Positions 1 through 6,043 of a stretch of 16,079 nt of DNA are shown here, in pieces. How positions within the stretch are numbered: the first letter of the stretch is position 1; each line of letters opens with the position of its first letter. The position numbers and the translations under genes are program-made. The stretch is from positions 1 through 16,079 of the forward strand of contig JBBDZL010000017.1 in NCBI GenBank assembly GCA_040900215.1. Direction: 5' to 3'. The stretch comes from 9FT-COMBO-53-11 sp040900215 (GTDB lineage: Bacteria > Patescibacteriota > WWE3 > 9FT-COMBO-53-11). The notes beneath the pieces are model-generated. The model worked only from the letters and a program-made list of their open reading frames with translations. It was not told the DNA's origin and did no database searches.

Positions 1-1159
1 AGTCAAAGGTCAGCGTTCCCGAGGTGTAGTTATCGCTGGTGTCGGAGCGGAGGAACTGGGTCGAATCGAGGGAATCCAGCGTGTCGGCGTTGGAAGCGGC
101 AATGGTCAGAGTTGATTCATCAATCTCGACGGTGGTGAGGCAGTTGCTGCAGCTGCCGGTTTCGTTATCCAGATCGAGATAGTAGCTGCCGTCAAAATTA
201 TCCAACTGGTCCACATTGAGATTTTGGACCAGTTTAGTTGAGGAAACGGTTAGGTTCCCAACGTTGATGGTTTCAACATCAATACTGCCGAATTCTCCGC
301 TGCCGGCCCCGACCGAATTTGCAACAACGCTTCGAGCTTTGAGGTCCCGAAACGAAGCATCTCCTAGCGGGCTGATAAAGTAGTTGTCGGTTTCACCAAA
401 AAACACGGTTCCCAAAAATCTCCCCGTATCGAAAAGAAAGGGAAGCTTGGAATGGAGCCATCTGGTTGCGTTAAACTCTTTATACTCTAGTACATCATTA
501 GTATCGATGATCGGATCTAATATTTGGTTAATTCCCAGGACCTCGCCGGGGATGATCCGCTCGATGTATTGGTCCCAGAACCCGCTGAACATCCGGCGGA
601 TGCGGGCGTGGGTTAAATCGGAAAATCCCAGCGCCAAAACCGCAATTGTGCCAAAGACCAAGGCCAAAGTCAGCCCATGGCTAACGACTTTCGCCCAAGT
701 CGGTTCGCGGGCGGGGAGAGGAACGCGAATCATATTGGTCAAGAAGTGGAAAATTTGGTTCAGCAAGTCGTTGTGCTTGCGTTCCTCCCCTAAAATTATT
801 GGATCCAGGCTAGGTGGAATCGGCGGTGGGGGTGGGGGAATTGGTTGACTGGTTGGTTGGTTTACTGGCTCACTGGTTACTGGAAACTGGGTACTGGGAA
901 CAACTGGCGACTGGATCCTTTTCTTGATCTCTTCATTGGGCAACCCCTGTTTTTTGAGTTCAGCGATTTTCTTCAGAGTTTCCAGAACCGAATCCGGATA
1001 ATGGCCGACGGTGGAAGGAGCTCCAGGGTAAGGGAGCCGGCGGGTCATATAGGGGAGCAAGCCGATTTTGGTGTAGTAGCGGAGGGTGTGGTAGGAAGCG
1101 CCGGAGAGGCGCTCTACCTCACTAACGGGAATAAATTTTTCTGGCAGGTCGCTAGGCAT
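1..1159 (-). CDS. Membrane-anchored MerR-type HTH protein with tail-fibre-like extracellular region (C-terminus beyond window)
   Basis: The minus-strand frame is open from ATG at 1159 to position 1 (386 residues read, no stop), so the C-terminus lies outside. An in-frame TAA 24 nt upstream leaves this ATG as the only start; no clear Shine-Dalgarno is seen. Residues 8-83 look like a MerR_1 winged HTH (VSEVERLSGASYHTLRYYTK, then GLLPYM and a LKKIAELKKQGLPNEEIKKR helix). Residues 84-117 are a Pro/Gln/Ser/Thr linker with a run of six prolines. One hydrophobic segment near 157-180 (HGLTLALVFGTIAVLALGFS) is followed by RIRR. The rest is Asp/Ser/Thr/Asn-rich, ending in LDSTQFLRSDTSDNYTSG, a motif known from phage tail-fibre and bacterial surface proteins. 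Inference: cytoplasmic DNA-binding head, one TM helix, exposed adhesin-like or sensor tail. The promoter and hairpin leader lie upstream, divergent from leuS. Function unknown. Confidence 0.85.
   Translation of the reverse strand, partial: MPSDLPEKFIPVSEVERLSGASYHTLRYYTKIGLLPYMTRRLPYPGAPSTVGHYPDSVLETLKKIAELKKQGLPNEEIKKRIQSPVVPSTQFPVTSEPVNQPTSQPIPPPPPPIPPSLDPIILGEERKHNDLLNQIFHFLTNMIRVPLPAREPTWAKVVSHGLTLALVFGTIAVLALGFSDLTHARIRRMFSGFWDQYIERIIPGEVLGINQILDPIIDTNDVLEYKEFNATRWLHSKLPFLFDTGRFLGTVFFGETDNYFISPLGDASFRDLKARSVVANSVGAGSGEFGSIDVETINVGNLTVSSTKLVQNLNVDQLDNFDGSYYLDLDNETGSCSNCLTTVEIDESTLTIAASNADTLDSLDSTQFLRSDTSDNYTSGTLTFD
848..914 (-). repeat. Heptad (period-7) repeat array encoding the linker of the MerR-type fusion
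   Basis: ACTGG occurs on the plus strand at 848, 864, 872, 879, 886, 893, 903 and 910, so four of the seven intervals are exactly 7 nt (others 16, 8, 10). On the coding strand the unit is CCAGTNN and it encodes most of the Pro/Thr/Ser linker (SPVVPSTQFPVTSEPVNQPT) between the HTH and the TM helix. Confidence 0.8.
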
Positions 1160-1175
1160 TTGGCAGGTATTTCTA

Positions 1176-1264
1176 TGGGCTTATTTGCCCACATCATTAT
1201 GGGGTATCATATTTGTTCTCCCCATAACCAAGCCGTTTCAGGGTTCTTACCGTCACGGCAAGAA
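1176..1264 (-). promoter_or_regulatory. Structured 5' leader of the MerR-type fusion gene (three successive hairpins)
   Basis: Three inverted repeats fall in the leader. 1244-1264 is a 9-bp dyad (TTCTTGCCG, loop TGA, CGGTAAGAA on the minus strand, one G-U pair) spanning the predicted start of transcription near 1260. 1197-1227 has 8-bp perfect arms (TTATGGGG / CCCCATAA) and a 15-nt loop. 1176-1191 has 5-bp arms TGGGC / GCCCA. The first could be a DNA operator for the MerR-type protein itself or an RNA hairpin. Regulatory role is inference. Confidence 0.5.
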
Positions 1265-1266
1265 AA

Positions 1267-1296
1267 ACTATGACACAAAAAATTGATGAATGTCAA
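1267..1296 (-). promoter_or_regulatory. Promoter of the MerR-type fusion gene
   Basis: On the minus strand there is a perfect -35 TTGACA (1291-1296), an 18-nt spacer and CATAGT (1267-1272) preceded by TGT, which makes an extended -10. Predicted start is near 1260, giving a leader of about 100 nt. Confidence 0.6.
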
Positions 1297-1363
1297 GCGC
1301 TTGTTAGTGATTTGTAAAAATCGCGTCCAATAAGCACCCGAGCCTGCGCGAGCACCTTACTTT

Positions 1364-1372
1364 TGCTATCAT
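1364..1372 (+). promoter_or_regulatory. Extended -10 element of leuS
   Basis: TGCTATCAT at 1364-1372 fits TGN plus a 5/6 match to TATAAT. It is followed by nine bases and then ATG at 1382, so the mRNA would start within about 0-3 nt of the start codon. No Shine-Dalgarno and no good -35 are seen. Confidence 0.5.
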
Positions 1373-1381
1373 CATCCTGAT

Positions 1382-3904
1382 ATGTCATTTGATCATCGCA
1401 AAATCGAACTGAAGTGGCAGAAATACTGGGAGAAAGAAGGCCTTTACCAGGCCAAGGATTTTGACAAGCGCCTGAAGCAATACATCCTGATCGAATTTCC
1501 TTATCCATCCGGGGAACGGCTGCACGTCGGCCACGGCCGGAGCTACTGCTGCCTGGACGCGGTGGCGCGCCTCCAGCGGATGAAAGGGCGCAACGTGCTC
1601 TTTCCGATCGGCTGGGACGCCTTTGGCTTGCCGGCGGAAAACTACGCTATCAAAACGGGGATCCACCCCAGCATTACCACCAAAGAAAACATCGCCAATG
1701 CCAAAAAACAGGCTCAATCTTGGGGTTTGTCATTCGATTGGGAGCGGGAGATCAACACGACCGATCCGGATTACTACCGGTGGACCCAATGGATCTTCCT
1801 CCAGCTCTACCAGAAAGGGTTGGCCTACAAGGCCGAGATTCCCGTCAATTGGTGCCCTAAGGATAAGACTAATTTGGCCGATGAAGAAGTGGTCGCTGGC
1901 AAGTGCGAGCGCTGCGGCACTCCGGTGGAGCGCCGGACCCAAAGCCAGTGGCTGCTCAAGATCACCGCTTATGCCGATCGGCTGATCGATGATCTCGAAA
2001 CCGTCGACTACCGGGAGGATATCAAAGCCCAGCAGGTCAATTGGATTGGGCGAAGCGAAGGAGCAAAAATCGCATTTAAGATTTTAGATTTAGAATCTAA
2101 GATTGAGGTTTTCACGACTCGGCCGGATACTCTTTACGGAGCCACTTTCCTGGTTCTTTCTCCAGAGAGAGCGCAGGAGGTCCTAGGGAAAGGGGTTCGT
2201 CCGGAGGTTGAAGATTACATCCGAAAGGCGCTGAAGAAGTCGGAACTCCAGCGGCAAGAACAAGCCAAAGAAAAGACCGGGGTTTTTAGCGGCTTCTACG
2301 CTCAGCACCCGCTAACGGGAGAGAAACTGCCGGTTTGGGTGGCGGACTTCGTTCTTTCAGGATACGGGACCGGGGCGATCATGGCGGTGCCGGCTCACGA
2401 TCAAAGAGACTTCGAGTTTGCTAAAAAATATGACTTGCCGGTCAAAGAGGTTATCAAGAGCGAAGTAGGATCGGCTCTTTCCAAACAGCCGTTTAAAGGA
2501 GAAGGAACCTTGGTTAATTCGGGCGAATTCGATGGGTTGCAGTCTAAAGTAGCGATTGACAAAATTACTCAATTTTTGGAGCAGAAAAAACTAGGTGAGA
2601 GGGCCATAGATTACAAGCTGCGTGATTGGGTTTTCTCGCGCCAGCATTATTGGGGCGAGCCGATTCCCATCATCTTTTGCCGCCATTGTTGGGAAAGAAA
2701 GAGCGAAAAAGAACAGAAAGAAGCCCGGGAAGGGATCGATTTCGTGAAAATCGCTGGCAAAGAGCATGCGGTGGTGACAGTATCAGGAGAGGATCTCCCG
2801 GTCGAGCTCCCTTATGTTGAGAATTATAAGCCGACGGAAACCGGCGAATCGCCCTTGGCGACGGTTAAAGACTGGGTCAATGTTCGCTGCCCTATCTGTA
2901 AATCGCAGGCGAGACGAGAGACTGATACGATGCCAAACTGGGCCGGCTCCTCCTGGTACTTCCTGCGCTATCTGGATCCGAAGAACGATAAGAAATTTGC
3001 CAATCCAGATAAATTGAAATATTGGTTGCCGGTGGACTGGTATAACGGGGGAATGGAGCACACGACCCTCCACCTGCTCTATTCCCGTTTCTGGCACAAG
3101 GTTCTTTTCGATTTGGGCTTGGTTCCAACCAAAGAACCTTATGCCCGCCGGACTTCCCACGGAGTCGTGCTGGGAACGGACGGCCAAAAAATGAGCAAGA
3201 GCCGCGGAAATGTGACAAATCCCGACGAAGTGGTCGCCGAGTTCGGGGCCGATACCTTCCGGATGTATGAGGCCTTTATGGGGCCGTTCGAGCAAATGAT
3301 CGCTTGGGACCCGAAGGGTGTCTTGGGAGTGCACCGTTTCCTCGACAGGGTGTGGAAAGCGCATGAGGAAGTCAGCAGCCAGCAGCCAGCAGTCAGTAGT
3401 AAGGAACTCGAGCGGGAACTCCACCGTTTAATCAAAAAAGTCGAGGAAGATACGCTGAATCTCAAATTCAATACCGCCATCGCCGCGATGATGGCGTTCA
3501 TCAACGAAGTAGCGAGTAGCGAGTATCTAGTAGCGAGAGAAGACTGGCAGCTGTTTCTCGAGGTTTTAGCGCCGTACGCCCCGCACTTGTCCGAGGAACT
3601 CTGGCATGATTTGGGTGAAGAAGGGAGCGTGCACCGGCAGAGTTGGCCGAAGTGGGATCCGAAGCTGATTAAGGAGGAAACTGTCACGATTGCCATCCAA
3701 GTGAACGGGAAATTCCGGGGGACGGTTGCGGTCTCGGCCGGGGCTGCCGAGGAGGAAGTTGTCGCTCGCGCCCGGGAAGTAGAATCGGTTAAACGCTACC
3801 TAGAAGAGGGGAAAACCACCGCCGCTGGCGGGGTCCCGCAGAAGGCGGGACTTGCAAAAACCATTTTTGTCCCCGATAATCTCATTAACTTCGTAGTTTC
3901 CTAA
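1382..3904 (+). CDS. leuS: Leucyl-tRNA synthetase
   Basis: Class I synthetase charging tRNA-Leu in the cytoplasm (840 residues, near the bacterial norm). The HIGH-type motif is HVGH at residues 48-51 in SGERLHVGHGRSY, followed by GWDAFGLPAENYA. A Cys-rich pair (CPKD...CERCG) and a second Cys pair set (CRHC...CPIC) look like zinc sites. The editing domain carries VFTTRPDTLYGA and GTGAIMAVPAHDQRDFEFA; KMSKS is at 603-607. The C-terminal domain ends with a FVPDNLINFVV tail. Odd points: three period-7 micro-arrays lie in the coding sequence (near 2079-2106, 3374-3400, 3509-3536) and a double hairpin (3818-3850) splits the usually compact GK/K-hydrophobic-VP tail motif. All preserve frame and avoid the catalytic motifs. 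First gene of a plus-strand cluster; comEA-like starts 17 nt after its stop. Likely leaderless. Confidence 0.98.
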   Translation: MSFDHRKIELKWQKYWEKEGLYQAKDFDKRLKQYILIEFPYPSGERLHVGHGRSYCCLDAVARLQRMKGRNVLFPIGWDAFGLPAENYAIKTGIHPSITTKENIANAKKQAQSWGLSFDWEREINTTDPDYYRWTQWIFLQLYQKGLAYKAEIPVNWCPKDKTNLADEEVVAGKCERCGTPVERRTQSQWLLKITAYADRLIDDLETVDYREDIKAQQVNWIGRSEGAKIAFKILDLESKIEVFTTRPDTLYGATFLVLSPERAQEVLGKGVRPEVEDYIRKALKKSELQRQEQAKEKTGVFSGFYAQHPLTGEKLPVWVADFVLSGYGTGAIMAVPAHDQRDFEFAKKYDLPVKEVIKSEVGSALSKQPFKGEGTLVNSGEFDGLQSKVAIDKITQFLEQKKLGERAIDYKLRDWVFSRQHYWGEPIPIIFCRHCWERKSEKEQKEAREGIDFVKIAGKEHAVVTVSGEDLPVELPYVENYKPTETGESPLATVKDWVNVRCPICKSQARRETDTMPNWAGSSWYFLRYLDPKNDKKFANPDKLKYWLPVDWYNGGMEHTTLHLLYSRFWHKVLFDLGLVPTKEPYARRTSHGVVLGTDGQKMSKSRGNVTNPDEVVAEFGADTFRMYEAFMGPFEQMIAWDPKGVLGVHRFLDRVWKAHEEVSSQQPAVSSKELERELHRLIKKVEEDTLNLKFNTAIAAMMAFINEVASSEYLVAREDWQLFLEVLAPYAPHLSEELWHDLGEEGSVHRQSWPKWDPKLIKEETVTIAIQVNGKFRGTVAVSAGAAEEEVVARAREVESVKRYLEEGKTTAAGGVPQKAGLAKTIFVPDNLINFVVS
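2079..2106 (+). repeat. Heptad repeat in leuS (AGATTTT type)
   Basis: AGAT recurs at 2079, 2086 and 2100, with a degenerate AGAAT near 2093, giving a 7-nt period. It encodes KILDLESKIE just before the VFTTRPDTL editing motif. The 14-mer at 2079-2092 is the exact reverse complement of 7460-7473 in argS. Confidence 0.7.
3374..3400 (+). repeat. Heptad repeat in leuS (AGCAGCC type)
   Basis: AGCAGCC, AGCAGCC, AGCAGTC and AGTAGTA begin at 3374, 3381, 3388 and 3395, exactly 7 nt apart. They encode SSQQPAVSSK between the catalytic region and the anticodon-binding helices. Confidence 0.8.
3509..3536 (+). repeat. Heptad repeat in leuS (GTAGCGA type)
   Basis: GTAGCGA, GTAGCGA, GTATCTA and GTAGCGA begin at 3509, 3516, 3523 and 3530, exactly 7 nt apart. 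They encode the EVASSEYLVARE stretch of the anticodon-binding domain. Confidence 0.8.
3818..3850 (+). repeat. Coding double-hairpin element in leuS, similar to one in argS
   Basis: Two adjacent hairpins: CCGCC / GGCGG with loop GCT (3819-3831), then TCCCGC / GCGGGA with loop AGAAG (3834-3850). The argS element at 7222-7253 has the same order and a related sequence. The translated insert (TTAAGGVPQKAGL) separates GK from AKTIFVP, which are normally nearly adjacent in LeuRS. Confidence 0.7.
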
Positions 3905-3911
3905 ATCCCTG

Positions 3912-3927
3912 CCCCATTTCGATGGGG
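3912..3927 (+). promoter_or_regulatory. UUCG-loop hairpin covering the comEA-like start codon
   Basis: CCCCAT (3912-3917), TTCG (3918-3921) and ATGGGG (3922-3927) form a perfect 6-bp stem with a UUCG tetraloop, beginning 8 nt after the leuS stop codon. The 3' arm begins with the ATG of the next gene. No T-run follows, so a simple intrinsic terminator is unlikely; folding could occlude the start codon. Confidence 0.55.
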
Positions 3928-4311
3928 AAATTCTTTGATGAACATAAGAAAGAGTTCATAGTGGCGCTTTCCGGCGCGATCCTTTTGGGGTCGGGAATTT
4001 CTTTGGGATTGGGCTTCTCCCAGCTCCAGGCGCCCCACCCCGAATTTAAAGCCGCCGGTTTTTCCTCCAGCGATCCCGGTCAGCCTGCAACCCAATCAGC
4101 CAGCCAGCCAATTTCCGGCCCGATTAACATCAACACCGCTTCCGCTGTTGAGCTGGAAGCTCTACCGAGGATCGGGCCGGCTTTAGCCCAACGGATTGTG
4201 GACTATCGGAAGGATAACGGCCCGTTTAAAACTACCGCCGATATTGAAGATGTTTCCGGTATTGGACCCTCGATTTACGCGCAGATCAAGGACCTGATTA
4301 CGGTCAAATAA
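3922..4311 (+). CDS. comEA: ComEA-like membrane-anchored helix-hairpin-helix DNA-binding protein
   Basis: A 129-residue protein with a short charged N-terminus (MGKFFDEHKKEF), one TM helix at about 13-34 (IVALSGAILLGSGISLGLGF), a low-complexity Pro/Gln/Ser linker (about 45-68; AGCC-rich DNA at 4081-4110) and a C-terminal double HhH domain (INTASAVELEALPRIGPALA, then GPFKTTADIEDVSGIGPSIY). This is the ComEA architecture: it binds incoming double-stranded DNA outside the membrane and hands it to ComEC. ATG 3922 is chosen because the only other in-frame candidate (GTG 3961) would cut into the TM helix; no Shine-Dalgarno is visible and the ATG is inside a hairpin. It overlaps the comEC start by one base (TAATG). 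Confidence 0.9.
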   Translation: MGKFFDEHKKEFIVALSGAILLGSGISLGLGFSQLQAPHPEFKAAGFSSSDPGQPATQSASQPISGPININTASAVELEALPRIGPALAQRIVDYRKDNGPFKTTADIEDVSGIGPSIYAQIKDLITVK

Positions 4312-5213
4312 TGGATATTTTAACCGCGATTCGCGAATCCATCGCTCAAACCGTCCGCTCCGGTTTACCGGAGCCCCAAGCCTCCCTTCTTCTGGGGATG
4401 ATTTTGGGTATCAAGTCCGGCTTTCCGCCGGATTTTTACGAAGCCCTGCGCGTCACCGGTACTCTGCACGTGGTCGTCGTTTCGGGCTTCAACATTACCG
4501 TCGTCATCAACACGCTGGCCCGAACGCTATTTTTCCTGCCGTTGAAAATCCGCTTTTTTATCACTCTGGCATTCATTACTGCTTTTGTCTTGCTGGTGGG
4601 AGTGAATCCTCCAGTGGTAAGGGCTGCCGTGATGGGTGCGATCGGCCTCTTGGGGACGGTTTTAGGGCGTCAGCGTGACGCTCTCCGCGCTTTTCTGATA
4701 ACGGTAACCGCGATGTTAATCCTCCAGCCGGCTTGGGTCGGGGAATTGAGCTTCCAGCTGTCTTTCTTAGCCACTTTAGGGCTGATCTTGGTCCTTCCTC
4801 TGCTCGAGCAGCTGGTGCCGGGGGAAAGCTTCTTGCGGGAAGGTCTTTTGACGACAACGGCAGCCCAAGTCCTGGTTTGGCCCCTCCTAGCCTACAATTT
4901 TGGAACGGTTTCGGTGCTTTCTCCGCTCGTCAATGCCCTAATCCTGTGGACAGTGCCGATAATTACCTATATTGGCTTGGCTACAACCACAATCGGATTA
5001 CTTGTCAAAGGTCTGGAAACACTGATTCTTGTTCCCGTACGCCTCTTTTTGGACTACTTTATCTGGATTGTAGAGGCCTTTAGCCGCCTAAAAATCGGCT
5101 ACTTTGCCGTTTCACCGTTTTCTTGGGTAGCTTTAATCCTGTATTTCGGCGTTTTATCAGGAGGAATATGGTTTATTTACCAGCATTTAACCGAAAAACA
5201 ATTGAAAAGTTGA
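4311..5213 (+). CDS. comEC: ComEC competence channel, membrane (Competence) domain only
   Basis: A 300-residue polytopic membrane protein matching the ComEC/Rec2 Competence domain that conducts single-stranded DNA across the membrane. Diagnostic stretches are LLLGMILGIKSGFPPDFYEA, TGTLHVVVVSGFNITVV, GVNPPVVRAAVMG and ELSFQLSFLATLGLILVLP, with about seven to nine hydrophobic helices. Full-length ComEC (about 700 or more residues) also has an N-terminal OB-like domain and a C-terminal metallo-beta-lactamase domain. The first is absent here and the second is encoded by the next, overlapping gene, so the channel is split into two polypeptides. ATG 4311 shares a base with the stop of the comEA-like gene, which suggests translational coupling. 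Confidence 0.93.
   Translation: MDILTAIRESIAQTVRSGLPEPQASLLLGMILGIKSGFPPDFYEALRVTGTLHVVVVSGFNITVVINTLARTLFFLPLKIRFFITLAFITAFVLLVGVNPPVVRAAVMGAIGLLGTVLGRQRDALRAFLITVTAMLILQPAWVGELSFQLSFLATLGLILVLPLLEQLVPGESFLREGLLTTTAAQVLVWPLLAYNFGTVSVLSPLVNALILWTVPIITYIGLATTTIGLLVKGLETLILVPVRLFLDYFIWIVEAFSRLKIGYFAVSPFSWVALILYFGVLSGGIWFIYQHLTEKQLKS
5159..5164 (+). promoter_or_regulatory. Shine-Dalgarno AGGAGG setting the comEC2 start
   Basis: AGGAGG lies inside the 3' end of the upstream comEC gene, three nt before ATG 5168. It supports this ATG over the in-frame ATG at 5123, whose extra 15 residues resemble no signal. The spacing is short for a canonical site. Confidence 0.6.
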
Positions 5214-6043
5214 TTTTGGGGGCCCTTCTCGGGACTATCTCTCTGCTCTTTTGGACGCTGGAACCGCGATTTTCGGCCTATTTATCTGGAGAGAACGACC
5301 TTTTGATCAAGTTTTATGATGTCGGCCAGGGCGACGCAGCGCTGATCCAGAAAGGATCGATCCAGATCCTGATCGACGGCGGCCCCAATGACCGGATTTT
5401 GTCCTATCTCGGGAGAGATTTACTCCCGTGGGATCGGGAAATTGAGCTGCTGGTGCTAACTCATCCCCACGCCGACCATTTAACCGGTCTCATTCCTGTA
5501 ATTGAGCGCTACCAAGTGGACCGAATCCTGTATTACCCCAGCGTTTACGACACTCGCGGCTACCAAAAGTTTCAAGAACTTGTCCAAAAGGAGGGGGCGG
5601 AGGTGATTTTAGCGCGCGCCGGCGGCGAACTCCAACTGGGAGAAATCTCTTTGCAGATTATCTGGCCGAGTGATAATTTCCGCGCCGAAAACAAGAATGA
5701 CGAGTCTGTTGTTGGGATCCTAGATTACCAAGATTTCGAAGTTTTATTCCTGGGGGACGTGGAAAATGACATCCAACCCCGGCTTGTTGTCAATAAAGAT
5801 GTTGAATTGATAAAGGCGGGGCATCATGGCTCGCGAAATGGGAGCTACGAACCGCTTTTGCGGGCGAGTGCGTCTAATCTGGCCGTGATTTCCGCCGGGG
5901 CCAAAAACCAGTACGGCCATCCCCATCAGCAAACGCTTGAACTGTTTGACAAGCTCGGGATCACCCTCCTTAGAACCGATTTGAACGGCACAATTACCGT
6001 CCGCAGCGACGGGCGCAATTTTTGGTATAGTACCGAAAGATGA
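5168..6043 (+). CDS. comEC2: ComEC C-terminal part: membrane-anchored metallo-beta-lactamase-fold protein
   Basis: A 291-residue protein. A TM helix (about 11-28, LILGALLGTISLLFWTLE) precedes a ComEC-type MBL domain beginning FYDVGQGDAALIQ. The metal-binding HxHxDH is HPHADH at residues 99-104, followed by FLGDV and AGHHGSRNGSYEPLL, with late AVISAGAKNQYGHPH. In the family this domain is thought to act on DNA at the channel, for instance degrading the non-imported strand. The start at 5168 overlaps the upstream comEC by 46 nt and has its own AGGAGG. The last four bases, ATGA, overlap the argS start. It is most likely the missing second half of ComEC rather than an independent hydrolase. Confidence 0.9.
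   Translation: MVYLPAFNRKTIEKLILGALLGTISLLFWTLEPRFSAYLSGENDLLIKFYDVGQGDAALIQKGSIQILIDGGPNDRILSYLGRDLLPWDREIELLVLTHPHADHLTGLIPVIERYQVDRILYYPSVYDTRGYQKFQELVQKEGAEVILARAGGELQLGEISLQIIWPSDNFRAENKNDESVVGILDYQDFEVLFLGDVENDIQPRLVVNKDVELIKAGHHGSRNGSYEPLLRASASNLAVISAGAKNQYGHPHQQTLELFDKLGITLLRTDLNGTITVRSDGRNFWYSTER
6023..6031 (+). promoter_or_regulatory. Possible extended -10 for argS inside the comEC2 end
   Basis: TGGTATAGT at 6023-6031 fits TGN plus a 5/6 TATAAT match and is followed by eight bases before ATG 6040. It could give argS its own leaderless transcript, independent of the competence genes. No -35 is seen. Confidence 0.4.

Noticed and set aside
848..914. CRISPR-like array
   Set aside because: Units are 5-7 nt with no spacers of 25-40 nt; it is a short tandem repeat inside a coding linker.
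384..1273. Two plus-strand open frames opposite the MerR-type gene
   Set aside because: The minus-strand frame encodes a recognisable HTH, linker and TM helix and continues off the edge; the plus frames match nothing and are built partly from the repeat array.
2783..3424. Antisense open frame of 213 codons inside leuS
   Set aside because: It is the shadow of a conserved LeuRS segment holding the KMSKS region; no RBS and no recognisable domain.
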